Part shown: positions 32,196 to 43,271 of the stretch, piece by piece
How the letters are laid out: each line of letters begins with the position of its first letter
Numbering within the stretch: the first letter of the stretch is position 1
Assembly (NCBI GenBank): GCA_933207985.1
Contig: OW240913.1
Span: forward strand, 98,243,265 to 98,307,264
Reading direction: 5' to 3'
Length of the DNA stretch: 64,000 nucleotides
From: Pelobates cultripes
Taxonomy: Eukaryota; Chordata; Amphibia; Anura; Pelobatidae
Position numbers and translations under genes: made by a program
Notes under the pieces: model-generated
Seen by the model: the letters and a program-made list of their open reading frames with translations, nothing else
Databases searched by the model: none
What the model was told of the DNA's origin: nothing

Positions 32196-32348
32196 CAATG
32201 TTAAAAAAATCTGCACACCAGTCAAGCCATAAGACTTGCTTTTCCCAAATAAATTTTGTGTTAGTAACATCACTGCAGATTTGTGATTTCTGTGGGAAAA
32301 GCAAGTCTTATGGCTTGACTGGTGTGTAGATTTTTGTTTAACATTGCA
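32194..32348. repeat. Long near-perfect palindrome, ~55-bp arms (MITE-like)
   Basis: The left arm (32194-32247) begins TGCAATGTTAAAAAAATCTG and contains CAGTCAAGCCATAAGACTTG; the right arm (32293-32348) is its reverse complement with a few mismatches and ends TTAACATTGCA. The spacer is about 45 bp. It lies against a (TA)n tract and codes nothing. Confidence 0.9.
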
Positions 32349-32430
32349 TTAAGTATCCACAGACTTCAGGTGGAAGGGGTTTTCAATTACAATTTTTCCC
32401 CACCATAACCTATTTGGATTTTATACACAA

Positions 32431-32468
<38 letters not shown>

Positions 32469-32948
32469 TTCTGTAGACAATTGTGATTCTTTATTAGGAT
32501 TTTTCAGACGGGCGACTGATCTCTATTTAATGTGTAAGCACTGAATTGTTTAATTGTTACGGGTAGAAAACATGCGTCTAATTTACTTCCATGATATAAA
32601 TGATCTTTTCCCCCCAACTAACCTCACTTATCACACCCATGCCAGCCTTTTTAAAATATCAAGTGCCTGACCTTCACATGGAATGTGATTTAACAATTTG
32701 TTCTTTTGTAGACAGGTTACGAAAGATTTATTTAAGGGCCCTTACTGTGAGATATCTGTTATGAAGTCAAGTAAACTAAGTAACTAAATACTATACGTGT
32801 ATTATATATTGTTCTGATTAAAGTGTGTGTATAGGTAGACACTAGACAGACAGGCAGAGACGCAGAGACAGATAGATTTTTAGATAGATAGATAGGAGAG
32901 AAAAAATATATATAAAAAAGAGTGGCAGCAATCCTCAGTAGGGTAACG
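32349..32948. other. Microsatellites, no gene
   Basis: (TA)n at about 32431-32466 and TAGA-type repeats near 32860-32900. No coding sequence was recognised. Confidence 0.5.
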
Positions 32949-32952
32949 TTAA

Positions 32953-33405
32953 AGGACCACTATAGTGCCAGGAAAACATACTAGTTTTCCTGGCACTATA
33001 GGGTCTCTAGGTCCCCCCCACCCTTAGGGCTCCCTCCCGCCGGGCTCTAGGAGGTGGAAGGGGTTAAATCTTACCTGTTTTCCCCCGCCAGGCTCCCACG
33101 GCGAGGGGAACTCTCCTCCTCCTTTTCGCCGTCATCGTCTGAATATGCATGTGCGGCAAGAGCCGCGCGTGCATTCAGCCAGTCCATAGGAAAGCATTCT
33201 CAATGCTTTCCTATGGACGCTGGCGTCTTCTCAATAGGAAAATTACAGTGAGAAGTGCGGAAGCGCCTCTAGCGGCTGTCAATGAGACAGCTACTAGAGG
33301 CTGGATTAACCTGTAGGTAAACAGCAGAAAGGGTTAATCATAGATGGACCTGGCACCCAGACCACTTCATTAAGCTGAAGTGGTCTGGGTGCCTATAGTG
33401 GTCCT
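32953..33405. mobile_element. piggyBac-type MITE, orientation A
   Basis: TTAA at 32949-32952 and 33406-33409 bounds termini AAGGACCACTATAGTGCC and GTGCCTATAGTGGTCCT. A copy of the same family lies in the opposite orientation at 38318-38814 (shared GTGCCAGGAAAAC, CACTTCA.TTAA.GAAGTGG, GCCGCTAGAGGCGC-like and AGGAAAGCATT blocks). Several internal hairpins are visible, such as GGAAAGCATT..AATGCTTTCC. Confidence 0.8.
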
Positions 33406-33631
33406 TTAACCTACTAAATTAATTAATCCTAAGTAATAAATATGAGGATGCACAAAGGGATAAAAAAAAAAAAGGTAACCGGTATAAAACGTAATGCAAG
33501 ATGATAAAACTAATTAAATATAAAAATAAAAAGTGCATTTATTGCTATGTAATCATAAGATATAATCAGATATAGTGAATTTATAAAAGCAAATCAATAA
33601 TCAATAAAATTAATTTAGATAAAACATCTGC

Positions 33632-33667
<36 letters not shown>

Positions 33668-34447
33668 CATTAATACATAGGAATAGCAGCATACACAGAT
33701 ATCAGCAATAATGATTAAACAAATAAATCAATAGCCGTCAAAGGTTACCTCTTTTTAAGGAGGAGTGTGTGTAACAAAGTGCTTAAAAGATGAAAGTGAT
33801 TTACAGGCAGCTCTATACACTTGTGTGGAAATATCCTCTATTCCACTAAACAAAACTGTAGATTTAAGTAACAGGGACCTACACCTGTAAGTGGAGCGCT
33901 CAAACACATATACAGCTTACCAAACGTTATTTCGTTCAATGATGCAGTATAGGGTACATGTCAAGGAAAATACAAAAAATACAGTATAGTGCAGATGGTA
34001 TTTAAAGTGGCAATGCAATAATTGTAGTGATGTCGTGATGAATTGTACACTCACATTTCAAGGAGCCTGTATATAGAAACACTGGCTCCGTATTGAGGCT
34101 TGTGTGCTTATTATGGTAGCACCACCCTTCTACTTCGATTTGGAGTAATTCTCAAAGACAAAAAGAGGGAGAGTGGACCAATGTGTAGATTGCGATCATA
34201 AAAACACAAATATGTGTTAGTAAATGTGGTGCTCACCTGGTCCTGAGCCTATGGGTCCCGGCTCTAGGTATATAGATTCTGTGCCAATTTGAATGGGGAT
34301 GGCACTACCCCTATGAAGATTCTCTGGAGGCTCCAAAAAGGACTTAAGTGGGATCTTAAGTAAATTAACAAAATTATTGGTGTATAATACATTTAAAAAC
34401 AAATGTTTTAAAAAGTCCTCAATAAAAGTCCTTTAAAAAATGGCCAA

Positions 34448-34480
34448 TACGCGTTTCACTCTCAAATAGAGCTTCTTCAG
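34448..34480 (-). other. PLE hairpin module 5
   Basis: Minus strand: CTGAAGAA, stem GCTCT/AGAGT with loop ATTTG, GAAACGCGTATTGG. The first pair is G-U. Confidence 0.55.
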
Positions 34481-35235
34481 TCAGCTGTAGGTTTGGTCCT
34501 CTGAATCTTCCATTTTTAAATGTCTTTTGGATCTTCCCCTTTAATGAGCTCAGTGCATTTTGTCCAATCATAATGAAGTTTACATTTTTCTTGTGTGGGG
34601 AAATGTGTATGTATACCTTTAATAGCTTAGGGCTATCGGCGCCTTTATTTGCTATTGATTTCATTGGTGAGCAGTGGTGGTTGGCGGAAGTGTTCCGCAT
34701 CCGTCCGGGCGGTTGGCGGAAGTGACGTCCCAAACCCACGTGATCGCCACGCAGCCGCCGTCCGGAATCTCCCTGACTCCCTGGCCGTGCCGCACATCTC
34801 CCATGCGTGCAGGTCGGGGGGAGGGGATTGTGATATAGTCTGTGGTCATGCCGGAACGTCCCGACCCTAAGGCATGTCGGCATGGCCGTTAGCTTGATGG
34901 ACAAGTTAGCTTGATAGACAAGTATGTGAATGGGGGTGTATAAAATAAAAAAAATAATAAAAACGAAACAAAGAATAATACAGCAATAATAATGAACATA
35001 ATTGTGTATCATTGAGCTTATATAATATAAATATAGTTAGTGGTTATTAGAGTGCATAGGTGCTTATAAAGTGATGAGTGTTCTTAAAGTGATAGTAATA
35101 AATGGATCCATATTAAGGTGAATATCCTTTTGGATGTATATTGTGCCCAATAGGGATATAAATTTATATTCTTTAAGTGGTATTCACAGTTAGTGTTAAA
35201 TTAAAACACAGATAATGCACCGTTGGATAGAAGGG

Positions 35236-35273
<38 letters not shown>

Positions 35274-35344
35274 AATATGATGTATATATAAAATGTATAT
35301 GATCTGTTTATAATGATGTACATATATATAAATGATGATGGGAC

Positions 35345-35596
35345 CTAATAGATAAAATATATTGGTTTAAATAAAATGGCAGAGTTCGAACCCTGGGGTT
35401 TTAAAGTCCCAAGGTTGAATATCCACCTCATCTCACTCTGTCTTAATAACTTGGCAAAGTCCCCTCCTCGCCAGTTGCTGATTGCATTTGTAGCAGCTTG
35501 TAAAGATTCATATAAAAAGTCTCTTTGTGAAGTCCTGAATGAAAAGAGAAAAAGACTTATATCCACATAACAGGTTCTGGTGGTGTATATGAACAC
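35345..35596 (-). pseudogene. Penelope GIY-YIG domain C-terminus (PLE-A)
   Basis: The frame holds WRGGDFAKLLRQSEMRWIFN and LGTLKPQGSN, close to WRGGDFIRKIGQEEMRWIFQ in the PLE at 63.15-63.85 kb, including the conserved E-x-x-W-I that ends the nuclease fold. The rest of the nuclease and all of the RT are absent. About 40 residues are convincing. Confidence 0.75.
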
Positions 35597-35749
35597 TAGT
35601 TAGTTCTCCCAATAGTTAGGTAGTCCTGTCCTAGGAATTTTGCCTTGTTCCAGCTCCTTTGAGGTACTGTGTGATAGAATCTTTCCAGGTCCATTTTACA
35701 ATTGCTGGTAGCAGGGAATTAAATTTCAGTTGATGCTTCTAGCAGACAC

Positions 35750-35780
35750 CAAGCACCTTTTGCCCATCAGGCTTTATCAA
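35750..35780 (-). other. PLE hairpin module 6
   Basis: Minus strand: TTGATAAA, short stem GCC/GGC around TGATG, then AAAAGGTGCTTGG. Decayed relative to modules 1-5. Confidence 0.4.
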
Positions 35781-36976
35781 TAGTGTGGTCAGCATTTTGG
35801 GCCTTATTTAAACTGCCTGGCTTAGTCAGTTGGTGGGCGGGAACTGTGAGAGGATAAATTGCTGATTTGCCCCTTGATTCAGTGGGCGGGGAAAGGAGAG
35901 TCTCCTGATCTTCGATCAGGTTTGGCTATTTCCGCAGGTTCTCAGAGTATAGGAGTAATTCTGACATATGTGGTGCAATGTTTTAAGTGAGCAAATAGGG
36001 GGAATGTCTACACCTCGGTCTTGCTTATTCAGCTTAGCATGCTTTGCACTTTACCATACTTATGTAGCAGTAGCTCAAATTTTAGAAGAGGATCTTCTCT
36101 AAACTATGCAAACTTCATTGGAATCACTTCTTACTGCAGCAATAGAAGAAGGAATTACAAAAAAACAGAATTCAAATAATTATTCATTACACATCCAATG
36201 ACACTAGATTTTATTTTCTTCCTAAGACCCATAAGAACCTGAAAAATAACCCAGGCAGGCCAATCATTTTAGGAATGAATTTAACATCTAATATGTCACA
36301 ATATATATATTCTTTCCTCCAGCCTTACATCATAAAGGTTAAGGCACACCTAAGGACACAGTTAATACCATTCAATGCCTGATTAAAGTTACATGGCAAG
36401 ACCATTACATCTGATGGTTAATGACGAATGTGACATTGTTACATACACCTTTTTGAACATGGCAAAGCATGTGAGGCAGTACAGTATGCCCTCAACTAAG
36501 AAGCATTATTGGCAAAAGAACAGAGTTATTTTATTGTGGATGCTATATTGTTAATGTTATTATTGGCACAATGGCACTTTCTATCTTCAGAATAAGGGCA
36601 CATCAATGGGAACAAAATTTGTCCCGAGTTTTGCCAACCTCATTGTGGGATTTGGGAAGATCATATGGAATGAACAAAGGAGGGTCCAGAATATGCATTG
36701 TACAGTAGATATTTAGATGATATACTACTTTTCTCGAAATGAGGAAAGTCAACTCTAATAGAATTCCTGACATACCTCAATTCAAACAACTAGGGAGTAT
36801 ATCTGAATACACAGCCATTTAGAGGCAGAGTTTTAGACCTTGACATCTATATAGAAGATCAAGACCAAAATCCACTTCAAGAATGGCAATGTCAACAGCT
36901 TCTTTTTGAAACTAAGTGGCCATTATCAACCTTGTGTTGATGAACATCCCTCAGAATGAATTTAAAAGATTGAGAA

Positions 36977-38978
36977 AGGGGGCGGGGCCTGACTAGCATG
37001 GCGACTGGATGTGAATCCTATGAGCTCGTGGTGAAACATGCAACAAAATCCTATTTACAAGCTGTTCCACACAAACTCGCACTGAGTTCAATATAAAATT
37101 TGACCGATCTACTGAATGACCGTCTTGGGAGCGCATCCCGGGGTCATTTACCTCCTTCCAGATGCTGGTGCCGAGTGAGGCCTAGTAGGCGCTGAGACGG
37201 GTTGAGGCGGCCGCTCTCCCAGACCCACGCAGGCAGGGCTCCAAGCATGATCCTGATGCCCTGCTACCCCCCTCTCTGGACCGGCGGGGGTGATCCCGGT
37301 CCTCATCCTGATAACTCCCCAGATCATATGAAGAACTGGGGCAGGGTCGCAAACCCCAGCAAGGACACCGGAGGTACACTTAAGATGGCGGCTGCCACGA
37401 GTACCCCAGTGCCGGGAAGAGAGGCAAGCACTATCCACCAACGATTAGAAGCTCTCTTCGATGCGTTCTGGAGAAAGCTGGAGAGCAGGCTGATCTTACC
37501 TAAAGCAAAGGTGGTCCCTTCCACACAGTACCCGAACTGCATCCCGGCATGTAAGGCAGTTCCCGCCAGAGGCCCAAAGCGCATGAGACGGCGGATGGTG
37601 CACTGGCACAAAAAAGAGTAAGGCAATTCACCGGCAGGCACTGAAGCTGCGTCCCTCCATGCCCACGAGGACAGAGAAGTGGAAAATAGGAGAGGAAGAA
37701 GGGAAGCAACTGCAGCCACAGAACCCATCAATTCCACCTTCAGCAGCAAGCCTGCAAAATCAAGCTATGTGGGACTGTGAAATACCTGTTAAAGGGATAG
37801 ACTGATGGCATTATATTTTAGTGCAGGAGGTGTACGCTGTTGACCCACCTCCCCTTAACTACCAATCTCTGTTTCTTTGCTGAACTTGTTATGCCACCAG
37901 TGTTCCGCTCCTTAATACTTAACTGCCTACTAGATACAGCCTATTAATACATAGTATACCCGTGTTCCTTTTATTATCCATGTCTAGCCTGTTATGCCAA
38001 GGACAGAATAAGCTAAAACCCACGATGTCTATAGTTCTTATCAGTTAGACTATTCTGCATTTGCCCATCATTTAGACAGGATTGCTCACCCTGCTTACTA
38101 TGTCACGGTTTTCTTTTTAATGTTTATTGCAAAGTATTGCTTAGTGTGCTGTCTACACTTAATCATCTACTATAGAGCCTTTTATTTCAGACAGTGGAGC
38201 ATACTATTGTCAAGCATATTTTTTCTTCTTATAGTTACTCATGTTATCAAGAGCCACATCCCCATAGCTGTATAAAGATAGTTACCAACTTACCTAGAGC
38301 AAGCCTCTGATACTTAAAGGACCACTCTAGGCACCTAGACCACTTCAGCTTAATGAAGTGGTCTGGGTGCCAGGTCCAGCTAGGCTTAACCCATTCTTTT
38401 ATAAACATAGCAGTTTTAGAGAAACTGCTATGTTTATGAATGGGTTAAGCCTTCCCCCAAATCCTCTAGTGGCTGTCTCATTGACAGCCGCTAGAGGCGC
38501 TTGCGTGATTCTCACTGTGATTTTCACAGTGAGAGCACGCAAGCGTCCCTAGGAAAGCATTGTGAATGCTTTCCTATGCGACCGGCTGAATGCGCGCGCA
38601 GCTCTTGCCGCGCGTGCGCATTCAGCCGTCGGGGAGGAACGGAGGAGGATCGGAGGCGGGGAGAGCTCCACCGTCCAGCGCTGGAAAAAGGTAATTTTTA
38701 ACCCCTTTCCCCCTTCCAGAGCCGGGCGGGAGGGGGACCCTGAGGGTGGGGGCACCCTCAGGGCACTATAGTGCCAGGAAAACGAGTATGTTTTCCTGGC
38801 ACTATAGTGGTCCTTTAACTCATGACGTTATCTTACATATCTTTTAAAAATTTGTGCAGATTATGTGAATGTCGCACATTTATTTTGCTTGTACACAACT
38901 GTGCTTATTGTTGCTGTTGTGGCACTATGAGTGTATATGTATTTTGATGCAAAACAAAAAAAAGAATTAAAAAAAAAA
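36977..38978 (+). mobile_element. Non-autonomous L1-type insertion with poly(A) and 13-bp duplication
   Basis: AAAAGATTGAGAA at 36964-36976 and again at 38979-38991 brackets an insert that starts AGGGGGCGGGGCCTGACTAG (an L1/Tx1-like 5' UTR start) and ends in a 12-nt A run after AAAACAAAAAAAAGAATT. The GC-rich first part (37100-37760) keeps long but non-conserved frames, while ORF2 is absent; then comes a 3' UTR-like part. A piggyBac-type MITE sits inside at 38318-38814. Poly(A) plus a long duplication shows target-primed integration. Confidence 0.8.
38318..38814. mobile_element. piggyBac-type MITE, orientation B
   Basis: TTAA at 38314-38317 and 38815-38818 bounds termini AAGGACCACTCTAGGCACC and GGCACTATAGTGGTCCT. 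It is inverted relative to 32953-33405. A strong internal hairpin (GCTTAACCCATTC..GAATGGGTTAAGC, with CATAGCAGTTT/AAACTGCTATG, 38392-38451) is present. Confidence 0.85.
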
Positions 38979-39328
38979 AAAAGATTGAGAAGAAATTGTA
39001 CTGAACTCCAATAAGCAGATCTTATTGTAGCTAGATTTGTAGAAAAAGAATATGATGAAGCAGAAGTGGAGAAACAAATTAAAAGAACTGAAGTAGCGGA
39101 AAGTTCATCCCTATTAAAGATCAAGGAAAGACCCTCAACACATGCATTGAACACGATACCACTAAAAGTGTTGGACTTCCATAGTGAGATTGTGAGATTA
39201 GATCCCGTTCTAAATTACTATGCAAATTATATTTTTCTCATTTACCTTAATAATTGATGTAAATAACAGTGAGCATAACTCATATGTTATCAACTATTAA
39301 GAGTGCAATTCAAATCTGAGCTTCTCCC

Positions 39329-39490
39329 ATATTTGCACAGTTCCGTTTTGAGTCACACCTATTGCTCCCATCGGTAGGCAATTCCTGCGGTTCTCAGCTG
39401 GGTCGTAACATATTTGCTCAGTTCCATTTTGAGTCACACCTATTGCTCCCATCGGTAGGCAATTCCTGCGGTTCTCAGCTGGGTCGTAAC
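39329..39490. repeat. 81-bp tandem duplication within L1 ORF1
   Basis: Units 39329-39409 and 39410-39490 differ at only two or three sites (for example CACAGTTCCG against CTCAGTTCCA). Both encode, on the minus strand, VTTQLRTAGIAYRWEQ followed by a stop. Confidence 0.9.
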
Positions 39491-40190
39491 CGGGCCAAAC
39501 CTCTTACGCATCAGGAGGGTGGCCCTTGTGAGGTTCTGGTAGAATGTGAGACTTGAGTTCTCAAATGTGAGCGGTGCCTTGTCCTTAGGTGCCAACATAA
39601 TTTGGAGTTTGTCCGGCAGGGTGATGCATCTTAAGATGACGTCCCGCACCAATGATGTTGTGCGGTGAGTAGGGCTTGGGAGACGGTATACATTGTCTGT
39701 ATAAATTTTCTTGGCCACAGTGTGAGACAGGATAATAGCCAGCATTCTTCGAATGTAGTTTGGCAGTTCTTCTGTGGTGATCGCTGGGGGGATGCCCCTT
39801 ATCTTCATATGCGTACGTCTCTGACGGTGTTCAATCCCATCCCTCCGCCGAGGTATGAAGCTTCTGAGAGCACCAGCCCTTGCCTGGCATTGATACTGGT
39901 GAGGCTGGTGGTGACTGGGAGTGTGGGCTCTCGGCTCTGTTTGCGACAATGCCTCCCGGGATATCTTCCAGGCTTTGGAGTGTGCGGTAGACCCCAGGCG
40001 TCCGTGATGATTTTGGTGCCTGAAAGAAAGGCATCAATTGGTTCCTCTTGCCTCTCTGATTCTGGCCAGGTAAGTGTGGTGGTTGGATTGTGCTCAGATT
40101 GGCTGATATCAGTAGGATTAGGTTAGAAAAACGAGGAGCTTTTGGAAATGGCGTCCGATCAGGTCAGTGGACAAACTCTGCCCCCTCCAA
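39440..40190 (-). pseudogene. L1/Tx1-type ORF1 (RNA-binding protein) fragment
   Basis: The open frame reads RRTHMKIRGIPPAITTEELP, NYIRRMLAIIL, NVYRLPSPTHRTTSLVRDVI, LTFYQNLTRATLLMRKRFGP and LRTAGIAYRWEQ. This is the RRM plus C-terminal domain of vertebrate L1-type ORF1p, a nucleic-acid chaperone that coats the LINE RNA. Upstream (to about 40190) comes a further stretch with a 5' UTR-like GGGGGCAGAGTTTGTCC on the minus strand. The coiled-coil N-terminus is not evident. No ORF2 follows, which is odd because L1 copies normally lose their 5' rather than 3' end. Confidence 0.75.
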
Positions 40191-40376
40191 CATCATCTTT
40201 GTGTAATGGTCACCTTTCACAACTTTATATATGCTGTTACTTTATATACACCATTAATATATTCTGTTTTAGGTTATAATACTTTATAGTAATATTTCAA
40301 TTTCAATTTACCCCTCAGTAATGTTCACTCTAATTTTCAAAAAAAATAAGACAACATGCTTGTGTTTTAATAATGG

Positions 40377-41290
40377 TGTAACGGATCACCTGGCACCCCG
40401 ACTGGGTACCTCCATTGACAGATGCTTCCTAGCTAATGCCGAGGACCATAAGCACCGCACCAGACACCACAACCACCAGCAGACTCCACAACCGCCGTAG
40501 CTTAACTGGAATCTCGCCGTCTTCATTCCACCCTGGACCAACCTCTGACATCCAGGACCGTGTGGGAGAGACCTCTCCTCCAGGAGAGCGTAACAAGAAC
40601 AGCTCTTAAAAGAGCTAAGTGATTAGAGCCCAGGGGAGTATACAAAGTATAGCAATCCCCAATGTGATTATAGCAGTTCCCCTCCAATTACGAGACAAGA
40701 TTGCGTGTTGAGGGTCAAACAGGATCAGCAGATCTGAGGGTTTACTGAACATCTTGGTCTTTAATACAGTTTTTCCTCACAAGGTTACCACCCAGGTGGA
40801 CCTTGTGGGGCACGGGAACACAGAAAAAACAAGCCAATAAAAACATAGTTTTATATTCAGTCACTCCCATACAGTGTACACAATCCCTCCCCTCTGCCTG
40901 TTATATAATTAACGAAGACTAACTCAATTAACTTTAAGCAGAAAAAAACATATTTTTAGAAACCCCAAAAAGAACCCCAAAATACAACATATCCCCAACA
41001 TATCCAAAAATCACCTAGATCGGTTCAGGGGTTCAGGGATGTCCTGGAAGTCTTATTTGTGCCCCAACATGCACATGGTCCCATGCCCAAAACAGTTCCA
41101 TACACTCAACAGCAAAACACTGCTGGACAATTTAAGATGGCCACCGCCACATGTTTGAATCTGTTCCAGTTAAAAGTCCAAGGGGCAGAAACAGTACTTT
41201 TGAACCTGGGTTATCACAGGGCCCATAGTCCCAGGGTAGGAGGCTGGCAAGCAGGCCCCTTCAAAAACCAGTGGCGAAGTTGTTTTAGTC
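40377..41290. mobile_element. LTR-like block within PLE-B (tentative)
   Basis: It starts TGTAACGGATCACCTGGC. The sequence up to about 41290 has no homology to the opposite PLE-B arm, so it is probably an insertion. A matching CA end and target duplication were not found. Open frames inside are short and unremarkable. Confidence 0.3.
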
Positions 41291-41530
41291 ACAAGAGTTG
41301 TAGGCATTCTACCTCCCTGTTCACTTAAATACTGCACCAAATATGTCACAATTGCTCCGATATTCAGTGAAACTTGTGGAAACAGCCAAACCCAATCAGA
41401 GATCAGGAGACTTCCCTTTCCCCATCCACTGAATCAAGGTTCCAATCATCAATTTAGCCCCTCACAACCCCCGCCCAGCTAAGGCTGGGGGTTTAAATAA
41501 GACCCAAAATACTGACCACACATGCTACTA

Positions 41531-41560
41531 TTGGTAAAGCCCAACAGATGAAATGCGTTT
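41531..41560 (+). other. PLE hairpin module 7 (decayed)
   Basis: TTGGTAAA, GCCCAACAGAT, GAAATGCGTTTGG. The stem no longer pairs well; the flanks match module 6 in inverse orientation. Confidence 0.35.
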
Positions 41561-41661
41561 GGTGACTGCTAGAGGATCAGCCGAAATTTAAATCCCCATT
41601 ACCAGCATTTGTAAAATGGACCTGGAAAGACTCTATTATATGGATCTGTAGATAAAATTAA

Positions 41662-41893
41662 AGGGACACTATAGCTACCAGAACAATTACAGCTTATTGT
41701 ATTTTCTTTGGTGAGTAGAAACAGGATTTTTGCAGTAAACACAGATTTTTCAGAGAAATGCATTATGTTTACATTACCGCCTAGGGATACTTCCACTGGC
41801 CACTCCTCAGATAGCTACAAGGGGGAAACTAGTTAGTGTTTATAACACTATATGGTCAGGAATACATGTGTTCCTGACCCTATAATGTTCCTT
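41662..41893. mobile_element. piggyBac-type MITE, degenerate right end
   Basis: TTAA at 41658-41661 is followed by AGGGACACTATAGCTACC; the right end reads GACCCTATAATGTTCCTTCC with the flanking TTAA mutated to TAAT. Confidence 0.55.
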
Positions 41894-42257
41894 CCTAATA
41901 TAAATCAAATTGCACAGTCACAGCTACATATATCTAAACGCATTGCATACACATATCTAACAATAAGTGCAGAATAAACCTCGAAATAACAATCCTTTAA
42001 AAGAAAACCAATTAAATGATTAATAAACGCAATACGATGTGCAAATCATTTAATCTCTGCAACATGTTTACCCAAACTAGAACACAATATTTTGTTAAAT
42101 GATGCCTATTAAAAATGTACATTGCAACTCTTTCATTTTGTTTTAAGTGATACTCCAAACACCAAAACAACGTTACCTTGATATAGTGGTTTTGGCCTAT
42201 AATTGAACTTTAATTATCCAAGAGAGACTGGTTCAGACTCAGGTATTTAACAGAGCA

Positions 42258-43271
42258 CCTTTTTATCCCATTCTGAAGAAGCCACTTATGGTGAAACGCG
42301 TTTATGGTTATTAATTCTGTATTTTACTGTGTATTTTAGATCAATAAAAGTTTTTTGGCTACTTTATTGTACCAATCCTCTTTTTATTGCACTCTTTATG
42401 CACTTTAAACAACTTTTGTTTTTACCTATTCCTGGCATTTTAACCTTTCCTGGTTACTTTTACTTCCATTGGCAATTTTAAAGTTCCAGTACTCCAAGAA
42501 ATCCTAGGTGGGGATCATACCACCGGCGCCTATCCATAGAGCAGTACCTCTGCTCTATCTTTGTGAGTATTATTTTATTTTCTCTACTACTCTCTTAACC
42601 TATCACAATTGAGAGCACTATTGCTGCTTTTTATTCTTCTATATTGGAGCCTTGGATCACCAGACGGTGCTGACGGACGTATCGCCGCTACATATCCTAT
42701 AAGCGGGGATTATACCGCTGTACGCTATCCACACCAGAGCTGGCCATAGCTCCCTCAAATGTGAGTTTTTTACCTCTTCTTATCTGCACATTGAACCACA
42801 TCAAAATTGAGAGCACTATTGTTGCTTTCTGTCTTTCTTTTTCGAGCTCTGGACTACCAGACGGTGCTGACGGAGACCCCTCCCTACATATCCCATAAGC
42901 GGGGATTATACCGCTGTACGCAATCCACACCAGAGCTGGCCATAGCTCTCCTGAATGTGAGTTCTTTACTTTTTGTTACCTATCACACCCTGAACTTTCA
43001 TACTATACCATTAGTCGCCTCTACCTCTCTTGTATTTACATATACGGAACGGTCTACACCAGACGCATCCACGGAGGAACTCTATCAAGTATCCTAGACC
43101 ATCTATTGGCACCCTAGCAATACTTTACTGGACTATCTACCCTTATTTGGCGCAGCCCTTCCATATCTGTTTGTATCTATCCACCGAAGGACCCGAGGGG
43201 TTTTCCTTCATTTGGGTTGCTGCCTACCTTGACTAATTTTGTGATTACAAGCGCTGAATTCTTTTTGTGTT
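42258..43271 (+). mobile_element. Non-autonomous Penelope LTR unit with 14-bp duplication
   Basis: TATTTAACAGAGCA occurs at 42244-42257 and 43272-43285. The insert opens with hairpin module 8 (42273-42302) and GATCAATAAAAG, then holds two 197-bp tandem units (about 42609 and 42806 onward) sharing TTGAGAGCACTATTG, CAGACGGTGCTGACGGA, AAGCGGGGATTATACCGCTG and CACACCAGAGCTGGCCATAG, plus a weaker earlier copy. No RT is encoded. It looks like a lone pLTR unit mobilised in trans. Confidence 0.75.
42273..42302 (+). other. PLE hairpin module 8
   Basis: CTGAAGAA, stem GCCA/TGGT with loop CTTA, GAAACGCGT. It lies 15 bp from the insertion point, so it marks the very end of the element. Confidence 0.55.

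Larger units (their letters stand above)
33420..35600 (-). mobile_element. Penelope-like element, 3' part (PLE-A)
   Basis: The minus strand carries the end of a GIY-YIG endonuclease (35345-35596), then about 850 bp of UTR, hairpin module 5 (34448-34480) and further AT-rich LTR-like sequence with (TA)n tracts at 33634-33664 and 35238-35268. At the right it is cut off by the flank of PLE-B. The left limit is approximate, just after the MITE. Confidence 0.6.
36500..39243 (+). pseudogene. Penelope reverse transcriptase (PLE-B), split by an L1-type insert
   Basis: The first part shows KGTSMGTKFVPSFANLIVGF (about 36594-36652), RYLDDILLFS with the catalytic Asp pair (YLDD at 36710-36721), YLNTQPFRGRVLDLDIYIED and FKRLRR. 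The frame is then cut at 36976 and resumes at 38979 with RLRRNCTELQ and VEKEYDEAEVEKQIKRTEVA. Removing the insert and one copy of its duplication restores FKRLRRNCTELQ. A GIY-YIG domain was not found after 39243, where other elements begin. Several stops show decay before or after the insertion. Confidence 0.8.
35690..41640 (+). mobile_element. Penelope-like element with inverted LTR arms and nested insertions (PLE-B)
   Basis: A plus-strand PLE RT (36500-39243) lies between inverted flanks: left about 35690-36010 (minus) and right about 41310-41640 (plus). Matched blocks include GTAAAATGGACCTGGAAAGA, AAATAAG.CCCAAAAT.CTGACCACAC and GATCAGGAGACT. Inside are an L1-mobilised insert (36977-38978), an L1 ORF1 fragment and an LTR-like block (about 40377-41290). 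The structure repeats that of PLE-1. Confidence 0.65.

Noticed and set aside
34419..35012. 197-codon minus-strand frame
   Set aside because: It covers PLE LTR sequence including the hairpin module; no similarity to RT or endonuclease motifs.
37148..37749. Frames of up to 141 codons, GC-rich region
   Set aside because: Located in the L1-type 5' UTR-like part of an insert; overlapping frames on both strands and no conserved motif.
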